Source of the DNA: Clostridiales bacterium
Lineage (GTDB): Bacteria > Bacillota > Clostridia > Tissierellales > Sedimentibacteraceae
DNA: 6,451 bases
Direction: 5' to 3'
Assembly (NCBI GenBank): GCA_003487955.1
Contig: DNNJ01000202.1
Span: 1 to 6,451 of the forward strand
Shown here: positions 1 to 5,961 of the stretch, one piece after another
Position numbering within the stretch: the stretch's first letter is position 1
Layout: each line of letters starts with the position of its first letter
Position numbers and translations under genes: made by a program
The notes under the pieces: model-generated
Told to the model about the DNA's origin: nothing
Database searches by the model: none
What the model saw: only the letters and a program-made list of their open reading frames with translations

Positions 1-1851
1 CCCGGATATGCAGGATATCATAAAATTGTAAATCAGAATAAAGCAGTCCAAGATGTTCAGATACCTGTCATGGCCGGTCGAGATTTATCAAACATTGATA
101 TTTTAAATTTTAATGGAAAAGAATATCTATTCTTAAACGACTTGATATTTATCAGCGAAAAAGATATGGCGGAACTGTATGCCGGGGAGAATGCCGTTTG
201 CACAATCCAGGAAGACGGATATGCTAAGTGGTATATTATAAACAAAAATGATGTTGGTAAAACAATGACTGTTAATTTACCGAAGAATGGGTCATTTGCT
301 GTTTATTCGGAAGAATCCTGTATTTTCTTTTCTACTGTAAGAGGTAATCAATCGGTTAAGCTGCCTGAAAACGGAAAGATTGTTTTTATAAGTGAGAATC
401 CTGGAGACAGATTTATTATAACTACAAAATTCGATGAAAATTCAGGTGAAGCTCTATATCTGCAAGCATTAAATCAAGAAAAGGAAAAGAATTTTAGCTA
501 TGCAGCTAATCTTTATAAAAGGGCTTTACCTTTGCTTCTTGAATATAATAATGCGTTAGCCTTTGAGTGCGGCGAAGCATTACAAAGAATTACAATTATT
601 CAGGGAATCTATCCTTATACTATTGAGGAAGTTAAAGACCTGATTACGAAAACTTATCCGCAGGTTACAGAGGATACAATAATCAGTTGGATAGAAAATA
701 AAGAATTAGAGTATTATTTCTATGACGGTGAAGAACATTATTTTGAAGAAGCTGCATCGAATTTAATATACAGACATTTGGAACTTATGTATGCCAATAC
801 TTCATCACAACAGGCATATTATGATTTAATGCTTAAAATAAATCAATCAGCTGATGAAAAACCGGAAAACAATTGGAAACAATATCAAAATCCTGTCACT
901 TATCATGGTACTCATACCATATCCATACCTAGGCAGGAACTGCCGAAAGTTGGTACTTACAGGATATGGCTTCCGATTCCAATTAATACAGGTCCTCAAA
1001 CGCAGGTTACTATTGATTTTGTAACACCGGAAGAATGGGTTAAGCAGCCTCCAAGCATTGATGATGACATAGGTCTTATGTATATGGAGATTCCTATGGA
1101 GGATTTGACTGAAGATTTATTTATTCAGGTTAAATTTACTTTTACTCATTACGAACAAAGAGACGTGATAAACCCGCAAAATATAGGTGAATATGACAGG
1201 GATTCAGAAATTTACAAAGAATATACCCGTTCCTACGGCAACACAGAGATTACATCCGATATACGTAAAAAGGCATTGGAGATAGTTGGAACGGAAACTA
1301 ACCCGTATTTTGCTGCCCGCAAAATATATGATTATATTGTCAATAATGTGGATTATAGTTTTATGCCTCATTTTGCTCTATGGCCGCGAACTTCTCAAAC
1401 TGAATCAGACTATGTTCACAAATATCAGCGAGGTGACTGCGGCGCCCAGTCTATGTATTTTACAGCCATGTGCCGTTCAATAGGAATTCCTGCAAGATCT
1501 ACCGGCGGCTTTCAACTTTTTTCAGGAGAATTCGGTGGTCATTTTTGGGCAGAATTCTATCTTCCATACTATGGTTGGATTCCGGTAGATACCTCTGCCG
1601 CCCAAAATGCTTTTTATGTTAAGGATGCTTCTTTAGAAGAAAGGCAAACATTTATAGATTATTTTTTTGGTAATCAGGATTCTATGCGTTGTGTAGTACA
1701 AAAAGACACTGATAAATTACTTATTCCAAAAGCAAATGGTACGGTATTACTGCCTATGGCAATTCAAATACCGACCGTTGAGTATTCCATACCTACAGAA
1801 GATATAGGGGCTGCATTTTTAAACTACTGGACAATTACATTAGAACAATAA
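1..1851 (+). CDS. Transglutaminase-like domain protein, 5' end outside window
   Basis: The frame is open from base 1 to the TAA at 1849-1851, giving 616 visible residues. The true start lies upstream, and the ATG at 70 is internal with no ribosome binding site. Residues below are counted from base 1. The first ~140 residues look like the beta-rich tail of an unidentified domain. About 150-202 are helical and TPR-like (EALYLQALNQEKEKNFSYAA). About 203-255 form a small module (YPYTIEEVKDLI, then a YFEEAASNL segment). About 295-385 look like a beta-sandwich. The transglutaminase core covers about 434-535, with the expected triad: Cys480 in GDCGAQ, His514 in GGHFWAEF and Asp530 in PVDTSAAQ. The family includes thiol hydrolases and crosslinking enzymes acting on peptides or isopeptide bonds, and many bacterial members are secreted. 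Localisation and substrate cannot be read here because the N-terminus is missing. It is followed by its own terminator, so it is not part of the arsenic operons. Confidence 0.85.
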   Translation, partial: PGYAGYHKIVNQNKAVQDVQIPVMAGRDLSNIDILNFNGKEYLFLNDLIFISEKDMAELYAGENAVCTIQEDGYAKWYIINKNDVGKTMTVNLPKNGSFAVYSEESCIFFSTVRGNQSVKLPENGKIVFISENPGDRFIITTKFDENSGEALYLQALNQEKEKNFSYAANLYKRALPLLLEYNNALAFECGEALQRITIIQGIYPYTIEEVKDLITKTYPQVTEDTIISWIENKELEYYFYDGEEHYFEEAASNLIYRHLELMYANTSSQQAYYDLMLKINQSADEKPENNWKQYQNPVTYHGTHTISIPRQELPKVGTYRIWLPIPINTGPQTQVTIDFVTPEEWVKQPPSIDDDIGLMYMEIPMEDLTEDLFIQVKFTFTHYEQRDVINPQNIGEYDRDSEIYKEYTRSYGNTEITSDIRKKALEIVGTETNPYFAARKIYDYIVNNVDYSFMPHFALWPRTSQTESDYVHKYQRGDCGAQSMYFTAMCRSIGIPARSTGGFQLFSGEFGGHFWAEFYLPYYGWIPVDTSAAQNAFYVKDASLEERQTFIDYFFGNQDSMRCVVQKDTDKLLIPKANGTVLLPMAIQIPTVEYSIPTEDIGAAFLNYWTITLEQ

Positions 1852-1873
1852 AATTGTAAGAGATTCTAAGAAT

Positions 1874-1907
1874 AAATGTTGAGGTAAAAATACTTCAACA
1901 TTTTTTT
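1874..1907 (+). terminator. Rho-independent terminator
   Basis: A 13-bp stem pairs AAATGTTGAGGTA (1874-1886) with TACTTCAACATTT (1891-1903), with one G-U wobble and an AAAA loop. The T-run at 1901-1907 follows directly. It lies 23 bases after the transglutaminase-like stop codon and before the next promoter, so it should separate the two transcripts. The stem is AT-rich but long and almost perfect. Confidence 0.85.
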
Positions 1908-1957
1908 ATGTTTTTAGTATTATGGATTATTTTGCTGAAACTTAAGTAATTTAATTG

Positions 1958-1986
1958 TTGACAAAGAAGATTATAAGTAGTATTAT
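1958..1986 (+). promoter_or_regulatory. Sigma-A-type promoter of the first efflux operon
   Basis: A perfect -35 box TTGACA (1958-1963) and a -10 box TATTAT (1981-1986, one mismatch to TATAAT) are separated by the ideal 17 bp. Transcription would start near 1993, giving a leader of about 65 bases before the permease start codon. Together with 1874-1907 this accounts for most of the 207-base gap between genes, in which no further coding region is visible. Confidence 0.8.
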
Positions 1987-2031
1987 TATGATATGCTTAT
2001 ATCCGCATATGGGCATACAGGCATTATGATA
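1985..2031. promoter_or_regulatory. Candidate ArsR-family operator and repeat cluster
   Basis: Just downstream of the -10 box is a perfect 6-bp inverted repeat, ATATGC (1991-1996) and GCATAT (2005-2010), with an 8-base spacer. It falls over the predicted transcription start, where an ArsR-type repressor would block initiation. The 9-mer ATTATGATA occurs twice (1985-1993 and 2023-2031). Three imperfect 8-base units that begin with GCAT lie in tandem at 2005-2028. ArsR-family proteins bind AT-rich dyads, and a gene for one is second in this operon. Assigning this dyad to that protein is inference from position and symmetry. Confidence 0.5.
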
Positions 2032-2058
2032 CATACTTAAATTTAGGAGGTTTATGAT

Positions 2059-3246
2059 ATGAGCGATAAGAAGAAATTTGGAATTATAGTTGTGGTTTTT
2101 CTGCTGGTATATTTTATGCCTATTGAAAGTCCGGAGCTTCAAGGAGCGATTATGGCATCCTTTGCAATGCTTAAGGATTATGCAAGGAAACATGTGCTGC
2201 TGTGTTTAATTCCGGCATTTTTTATAGCAGGTGCTATAGGGGTTTTTGTTTCTCAGAACTCGGTAATAAAATACTTTGGAGCTAAAGCAAAAAAATGGGT
2301 ATCATATACGGTGGCTTCTGTTTCAGGATTTATTTTAGCTGTATGCTCATGTACTGTATTGCCTTTATTTGCCGGTATTTATAAGAAAGGTGCCGGATTG
2401 GGGCCTGCAATAGCTTTTGCATATTCGGGTCCGGCTATTAATATAACAGCTGTTGCAATTACAGCAAGAGTATTAGGCTGGAAACTTGGGCTTGCAAGAG
2501 GAATAGGAGCTATTTCATTTTCTATTATTATTGGTTTAGCTATGGAATGGATTTTTAGAAAAGAAGAAACAGAAAGAATCTCTAAGCTTGAAGAAAAGGA
2601 CGCAGGCCTTTTTATAGGAGAGGATGAAGAGTCTAGACCTTTATGGCAGACCGTTGTTTTTGTAGCTTCTATGATTGCTATTTTAATTTTTGCAAACTGG
2701 GCTGAGCCTAATACTGAATTTGGATTAGGAGCTATAATTTATAATTCTAAATGGATACTTACACTAGGCTTTCTATTAGTAGTTATATATGCTCTTGTAA
2801 AATGGAAGAATAAAGATGAAAGAAAGACTTGGTACGGGGAAACATTAGGTTTTGCACTTCAAATAATGCCCTTATTATTTGTTGGAGTTATGATTTCCGG
2901 TTTATTATTTGGTCTGCCCGGTGGTCAAGAAGGTATAATTCCTTCCGTCTGGATTAGTGGATTAGTGGGAGGTAACTCTTTAAGTTCTAATTTAATTGCT
3001 TCAATACTTGGTGCTTTCATGTATTTTGCAACTCTTACAGAGGTCCCGATACTTCAAGGATTAATTGGTGCCGGCATGGGTCAGGGACCTGCATTAGCTT
3101 TATTATTAGCCGGTCCGGCTTTATCATTACCAAGTATGCTGACAATTAGAAGCGTTATCGGCACCAAGAAAACTGTAGTTTATGTAAGTCTTGTTGTTGT
3201 TTTGTCTACTATAGCAGGAATGATTTTCGGAAATTTAGTAGTTTAA
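2059..3246 (+). CDS. CSC-motif permease, ArsP_1/DUF318 superfamily
   Basis: This 395-residue integral membrane protein probably exports a thiophilic metal or metalloid from the cytoplasm. About ten hydrophobic segments are visible, e.g. residues 7-22, 46-66, 82-105, 196-213, 228-247, 263-285 and 370-393. The diagnostic motif AVCSCTVLPLFAGIYKKGAG has Cys96 and Cys98 and is followed by a SGPAIN segment. The second half carries the matching ATLTEVPILQGLIGAG (Glu328) and LAGPALSLPS motifs, giving the duplicated architecture of this superfamily. A charged loop of about 168-195 joins the halves. The ATG has an ideal site AGGAGG at 2045-2050, 8 bases upstream. The gene leads its operon and lies 22 bases before an ArsR repressor gene. 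It is longer than the ArsP at 5023 and differs in motif, so it is a separate subfamily. Arsenic is suggested by context; copper or zinc cannot be excluded, since related permeases are annotated for those metals. Confidence 0.85.
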   Translation: MSDKKKFGIIVVVFLLVYFMPIESPELQGAIMASFAMLKDYARKHVLLCLIPAFFIAGAIGVFVSQNSVIKYFGAKAKKWVSYTVASVSGFILAVCSCTVLPLFAGIYKKGAGLGPAIAFAYSGPAINITAVAITARVLGWKLGLARGIGAISFSIIIGLAMEWIFRKEETERISKLEEKDAGLFIGEDEESRPLWQTVVFVASMIAILIFANWAEPNTEFGLGAIIYNSKWILTLGFLLVVIYALVKWKNKDERKTWYGETLGFALQIMPLLFVGVMISGLLFGLPGGQEGIIPSVWISGLVGGNSLSSNLIASILGAFMYFATLTEVPILQGLIGAGMGQGPALALLLAGPALSLPSMLTIRSVIGTKKTVVYVSLVVVLSTIAGMIFGNLVV

Positions 3247-3268
3247 TGTTAAAGAAAGGATAAAATAT

Positions 3269-3610
3269 ATGGATAAACTAATTAATTATTTTAAATTGCT
3301 TTCTGATGAAACCAGATTAAGGATAATGGTACTTTTATTTCACAATGAGTTTTGTGTATGTCAGCTCACCGGAATAACCGGCATATCACAGCCAAATGTT
3401 TCAAAACATCTATCTCGGCTCAGAGATATGGAGTTGGTAAAAGATCAGAGAAAAGAACAATACACGTATTATTCTTTGAATATTGATGCAAAATTATTTG
3501 AAGATATCTTAGAAAAGATTGTTGAGAATATAGAAGATTATCCGCTTTTAAAATTGGATATCGAAAAGAGTAAGTCAGCTGAAGAATATTTAGAAATTTG
3601 TAATAGATAA
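3269..3610 (+). CDS. arsR: ArsR-family metalloregulatory repressor (first)
   Basis: This is a 113-residue winged-helix repressor of the ArsR/SmtB family, expected to bind DNA as a dimer and release it on binding arsenite or antimonite. The N-terminal YFKLLSDETRLRIMVLL is typical of the family. The sensor motif EFCVCQL has Cys29 and Cys31, matching the ELCVC site on the alpha-3 helix of plasmid R773 ArsR. The third cysteine of that site is Thr34 here. The recognition helix covers about 40-52 (SQPNVSKHLSRLR), with a wing at about 58-70. A further cysteine, Cys111, lies near the C-terminus. The ATG is preceded by AAAGGA at 3255-3260, 8 bases away. Lying second in the operon, 22 bases after the permease gene, it should autoregulate the promoter at 1958. 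The family call is firm; the exact inducer is inferred from the CxC motif. Confidence 0.92.
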   Translation: MDKLINYFKLLSDETRLRIMVLLFHNEFCVCQLTGITGISQPNVSKHLSRLRDMELVKDQRKEQYTYYSLNIDAKLFEDILEKIVENIEDYPLLKLDIEKSKSAEEYLEICNR

Positions 3611-3629
3611 TATTGATTTTTATCTATTA
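3601..3629 (+). other. Perfect 10-bp AT-rich hairpin spanning the arsR stop
   Basis: TAATAGATAA (3601-3610) is the exact reverse complement of TTATCTATTA (3620-3629), with a 9-base loop. The left arm contains the last codons and the stop of the first arsR gene. No T-run follows, so it is unlikely to be an intrinsic terminator. It could stabilise or help process the mRNA between arsR and the thioredoxin-like gene, or be chance in AT-rich DNA. The rest of this 82-base gap holds only a weaker 6-bp repeat (3640-3645 with 3651-3656) and the next ribosome binding site. Confidence 0.4.
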
Positions 3630-3692
3630 GAAGTATATGATAATCTTAATGATTATTGAATTCCATAAATAAATTAAAAAGGAGAATGTAAG

Positions 3693-3926
3693 ATGATTAT
3701 TAAAATTTTAGGTCCAGGATGCAAAAATTGTGTTACATTAAAGGAAAATACGGAAAAAGCATTGGAAGAAACGGGGATAGAGGCAGAGATAATAAAAGTG
3801 GAAAATGTGAATGATATTGTAGACTATGGAGTAATGAGAACTCCTGCCTTGGTTATTGACGAAAAAGTAGTATCCTACGGAAAAGTTTTAAAACCGGCTG
3901 ATATTGTTAAGTTATTAAAGGAGTGA
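3693..3926 (+). CDS. Small thioredoxin-like (Thioredoxin_3/glutaredoxin-like) protein
   Basis: This is a 77-residue single-domain cytoplasmic thioredoxin-fold protein of the short archaeal/clostridial type (MTH895/TM0996-like, Thioredoxin_3). The first strand MIIKILGPGCKNC carries the redox motif Cys10-x-x-Cys13, and the cis-proline is Pro51 in RTPALVIDEKVV. Helix 1 covers about 14-27 and the C-terminal helix about 67-77, so the fold is complete. GGAG at 3681-3684 lies 8 bases before the ATG. Its stop lies 6 bases before the next start, so the two genes are almost certainly co-translated. Proteins of this family often sit beside CSC permeases and ArsR genes. It could supply electrons to the permease or the cysteine-rich neighbour, or keep the substrate in a trivalent thiol-bound form; this role is inference. 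No signal peptide is present. Confidence 0.88.
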   Translation: MIIKILGPGCKNCVTLKENTEKALEETGIEAEIIKVENVNDIVDYGVMRTPALVIDEKVVSYGKVLKPADIVKLLKE

Positions 3927-3935
3927 TTAAAGTTG
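3917..3935 (+). promoter_or_regulatory. Ribosome binding site deciding a TTG start
   Basis: AAAGGAG (3917-3923) lies within the last codons of the thioredoxin-like gene and touches its TGA stop (3924-3926). It is 9 bases before TTG at 3933-3935. No ATG in frame has comparable spacing. The next in-frame ATG is at residue 24 and would remove the cysteine-rich leader. Confidence 0.7.
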
Positions 3936-4472
3936 TCAAAAAATAATTATTCTTGTTGTTCATGCTCTGATGGCTGTTGCGGTTCATCAAATAAACCTGA
4001 CATGAATAAGAGAGAGCTTACTATTGACTTTTTATATCTTGATGTAACTGTATGCGAAAGATGTCAGGGTGCGGATAAGAGCCTTGATGAAGCTGTTAGT
4101 GATGCAGCGAATGTTCTTGAAGCAGCAGGAATAGATGTAAAAGTCAATAAAATAAATGTCTTAAGTGAGGAACTTGCTATAAAGCACAGGTTTCTGACTT
4201 CGCCTACCATACGTATAAACGGCAAGGATATTCAAATGGATTACAAGGAAAGTCTTTGTGAGTCTTGCGGAGATTTATGCGGTGACGAAGTTGACTGCCG
4301 GGTATGGAGCTATCAAGGGAAAGAATATACAAAGCCTCCAAAAGCAATGATAATTGAAGCAATTTTAAAGGAAGTGTATGGCGGAAGCACCGAGAAACAG
4401 GTACAGGAGAAGTACCAAATTCCTGAAAATTTAAAAAAATTCTATCAATCCATGAAATCAAAAGAAAGCTAA
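3933..4472 (+). CDS. Cysteine-rich DUF2703-type thioredoxin-like protein
   Basis: This 179-residue soluble protein resembles the DUF2703 family, which recurs near arsenic and metal operons and has no firmly established biochemical role that I know of. Three cysteine zones are visible. The N-terminal leader has Cys8, 9, 11, 15 and 16 (CCSCSDGCCG). A CxxC lies at the end of the first strand (Cys41/Cys44 in VTVCERCQGAD). A later cluster has Cys109, 112, 116 and 122 (LCESCGDLCGDEVDC). SPTIRING with Pro91 looks like a cis-proline loop, so residues 28-105 probably form a thioredoxin-like fold. The C-terminal 40 residues are charged and helical. The TTG start is chosen from its ribosome binding site and because it keeps the leader. 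The gene is the last of the first operon, 6 bases after the thioredoxin-like gene. A metal(loid)-binding or redox partner role fits, but this is inference. Confidence 0.82.
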   Translation: MSKNNYSCCSCSDGCCGSSNKPDMNKRELTIDFLYLDVTVCERCQGADKSLDEAVSDAANVLEAAGIDVKVNKINVLSEELAIKHRFLTSPTIRINGKDIQMDYKESLCESCGDLCGDEVDCRVWSYQGKEYTKPPKAMIIEAILKEVYGGSTEKQVQEKYQIPENLKKFYQSMKSKES

Positions 4473-4497
4473 TGAAAAAACTTTGTTAAAGAACATA

Positions 4498-4526
4498 TTG
4501 ACTTTTTTGGATTTGATGCATATACT
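4498..4526 (+). promoter_or_regulatory. Sigma-A-type promoter of the second ars operon
   Basis: TTGACT (4498-4503) and TATACT (4521-4526) are spaced by exactly 17 bp, each one mismatch from consensus. Transcription should start near 4533, about 29 bases before the second arsR. No convincing intrinsic terminator lies between the previous stop (4472) and this promoter, so some read-through from the first operon is possible. Confidence 0.75.
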
Positions 4527-4537
4527 ATATATATCAA
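4513..4537. promoter_or_regulatory. Candidate ArsR operator overlapping the -10 box
   Basis: A 12-1-12 imperfect palindrome has left arm TTGATGCATATA (4513-4524), centre C at 4525 and right arm TATATATATCAA (4526-4537). Ten of 12 positions are complementary. It spans the -10 box and the predicted start site, so a bound dimer would block polymerase. The TTGAT...ATCAA ends resemble known Gram-positive ars operators. Assignment to the ArsR encoded just downstream is inference from position. Confidence 0.6.
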
Positions 4538-4561
4538 TTATTTTAGATTTGAGGTGTAAGT

Positions 4562-4870
4562 ATGGAGATGGAATATAAGAAACACACAAAATTATTCAAA
4601 GCTTTTTGCGATGAAAAACGGCTGCGTATTCTTAAACTTCTCCAAAGTGGCGAAAAATGCGCATGCGTACTGCATGAAAAGCTTGGTTTGCCACAGTCCT
4701 CCTTGTCCTATCATATGAAAATTCTTTGTGAGTCCGGTATTGTGGACAGTAGGCAGGAGGGCAAATGGACCTATTATGAATTAAGTGAACAAGGCAGCAA
4801 TGAAGCCATAGCTATTTTGAAGGAAATCACTAGGCCTAATGCTGCTTTGGAAAACTTTAGCTGTAAGTAA
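4562..4870 (+). CDS. arsR: ArsR-family arsenic-responsive repressor (second)
   Basis: This is a 102-residue winged-helix repressor, at the short end of the ArsR family. FKAFCDEKRLRILKLL begins the fold. The sensor segment GEKCACVLHEKL holds Cys33 and Cys35, with His38 where R773 ArsR has its third cysteine. The recognition helix is about 44-56 (PQSSLSYHMKILC) and the wing about 62-74 (SRQEGKWTYYEL). Other cysteines are Cys16, Cys56 and Cys101. GAGGTG (4551-4556) lies 5 bases before the chosen ATG. An ATG two codons later is possible but is further from the usual spacing. It differs clearly from the first ArsR (ALHEKL-type sensor, different wing), so it is not a recent duplicate. It heads an operon of arsP, a cysteine-rich protein and acr3, and should control the palindromic promoter just upstream. 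Arsenite or trivalent organoarsenical is the likely inducer. Confidence 0.93.
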   Translation: MEMEYKKHTKLFKAFCDEKRLRILKLLQSGEKCACVLHEKLGLPQSSLSYHMKILCESGIVDSRQEGKWTYYELSEQGSNEAIAILKEITRPNAALENFSCK

Positions 4871-4982
4871 TAACAAGACATCTGTACGAGGATTCAGCAT
4901 TTTTTTAAGGTTCAAATCGAAAAAAGTTGATATGTTGCTTGATATTATAACTTAAAGCATAAATAGAAGATAACTAAGGCGA

Positions 4983-4988
4983 TATAAT
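4983..4988 (+). promoter_or_regulatory. Possible extra -10 element before arsP
   Basis: A perfect TATAAT lies about 35 bases before the preferred arsP start, in a 134-base gap (4871-5004) that is long for two genes of one operon. No good -35 box is seen at 16-18 bp (the sequence there is TAAATA-like), and there is no extended TGn. It may be a weak internal promoter or chance. Nothing else convincing is seen in the gap apart from a T-run at 4900-4906 without a proper stem. Confidence 0.3.
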
Positions 4989-5009
4989 ACAAAATATATT
5001 AACAATGAA

Positions 5010-5015
5010 AGTAGG
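5010..5015 (+). promoter_or_regulatory. Ribosome binding site choosing the arsP start at 5023
   Basis: AGTAGG (one mismatch to AGGAGG) lies 7 bases before the ATG at 5023. The in-frame ATG at 5005 has only AT-rich sequence upstream with no purine-rich site, and the AGTAGG falls inside that longer frame. The shorter start is therefore preferred. Confidence 0.55.
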
Positions 5016-5022
5016 TAATTTT

Positions 5023-5946
5023 ATGTTTACAACTGAAACTCTACTCAATGCTCTAAAGACTTTTTTAATACTGTTTGGTGAACTGTTTGTTCTTTTTATC
5101 GGCATTAGCTTTGTTGTGGCTCTGCTGCAGATTTATATCTCGCAGGAGAGGATAAAGAGAGTTTTGACAACGCCCCGAAAAAGCTTTAATAGTGTTCTTG
5201 GTGCACTCTTGGGAGCTGTTACACCTTTTTGTTCCTGCTCTACCGTCCCTGTATTGGTTGGACTGTTTAAAAGTGGGGCGCCCTTTAATGGTGCAATCTC
5301 TTTTCTTTTAACTTCACCTATTCTAAACCCTGCCATCATTACACTAATGTTAGCGTTTTTCGGTGTTAAAGCAACAATTGTATATACAACCGTCACCTTT
5401 TTGTTTGCTGTAGTAATGGGTCTTGTTCTGGACAAGTTAGGATTTGAAAAGGAAATTAAAAACGTAAGCATTAAGGGTGGAAACACCGATGCAATTACTT
5501 GGGAAAAGCTAAAAGGAACATTTTGGCGGAAGCAATCCCAAGCAATGAAGCTAGCATTTAAGGACTCTTTCGGTTTGTTTAAAGATGTGCTCTTATACCT
5601 CTTATTAGGGGCAGGCATCGGTGCATTTATATATGAATTTGTTCCAACCGAGCTATTGACAAGGTTCGCCGGTAAGGATAAATTTTGGGCGGTACCTTTA
5701 GCTGCCATTGTAGGAATTCCCATGTATATCCGCACAGAAACCATGATTCCGATTGCCGGTATACTGATTTCAAAGGGTGTTGCACCGGGGGTAACAATTG
5801 CACTGATTCTTGGAGGTGCAGGGGCAAGTATTCCAGAAGTATCCTTACTTAGCTCTATCTTTAAGAAAAAGATGGTTATAGCGTTTGTGCTATGTGTCTT
5901 TATAGTGGCTACGGTAACGGGCTATATATTTAATTTTGTATTTTAA
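5023..5946 (+). CDS. arsP: ArsP-family permease, probable organoarsenical efflux
   Basis: This 307-residue inner-membrane permease of the ArsP_1 (DUF318) family matches the usual ArsP length of about 300-330. Characterised ArsP proteins, as in Campylobacter jejuni, export trivalent organoarsenicals such as methylarsenite. The key motif TPFCSCSTVPVLVGLFKSGA contains Cys70 and Cys72 (counted from 5023), followed by LTSPILNPAI. The second half has GIPMYIRTETMIPIAG and LILGGAGASIPEVSLL, the conserved pseudo-symmetric partner motifs. About eight hydrophobic segments are visible, and a polar cytoplasmic-type loop lies at about 140-182. The start at 5023 is chosen for its ribosome binding site; a start at 5005 would add six residues. 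It follows the second arsR and is followed after 15 bases by the cysteine-rich protein gene. The substrate is assigned from the family and the flanking arsR and acr3 genes. Confidence 0.88.
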   Translation: MFTTETLLNALKTFLILFGELFVLFIGISFVVALLQIYISQERIKRVLTTPRKSFNSVLGALLGAVTPFCSCSTVPVLVGLFKSGAPFNGAISFLLTSPILNPAIITLMLAFFGVKATIVYTTVTFLFAVVMGLVLDKLGFEKEIKNVSIKGGNTDAITWEKLKGTFWRKQSQAMKLAFKDSFGLFKDVLLYLLLGAGIGAFIYEFVPTELLTRFAGKDKFWAVPLAAIVGIPMYIRTETMIPIAGILISKGVAPGVTIALILGGAGASIPEVSLLSSIFKKKMVIAFVLCVFIVATVTGYIFNFVF

Positions 5947-5961
5947 AAGGAGGAAATAAAT

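Noticed and set aside
1286..1483. A 65-codon plus-strand frame inside the transglutaminase-like gene
   Set aside because: It overlaps the catalytic core in another frame, and the hydrophobic stretch is a by-product of the host codons.
2054..2062. A two-codon ATG-ATA-TGA mini-frame overlapping the permease start
   Set aside because: It lies too close to the AGGAGG site (3 bases) to be initiated well, and is easily expected by chance in AT-rich DNA.
1951..2193. A minus-strand frame across the first operon's promoter
   Set aside because: It covers a strong promoter and operator region and the start of the permease, and has no supporting motif or ribosome binding site.
3640..3656. A 6-bp inverted repeat (ATAATC and GATTAT) before the thioredoxin-like gene
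   Set aside because: It is short, all but AT-only, and without a T-run or promoter context, so chance is the simpler explanation.
4838..4906. A possible terminator after the second arsR, with AATGCTG and CAGCATT before a seven-T run
   Set aside because: The arms are about 50 bases apart and the left arm is inside the gene; only 4-bp local stems form, so an intrinsic terminator is not supported.
5133..5744. A 203-codon open frame on the minus strand inside arsP
   Set aside because: It lies wholly opposite a clearly conserved membrane protein gene, has no ribosome binding site I can see and its protein shows no recognisable domain, so it is a shadow frame.
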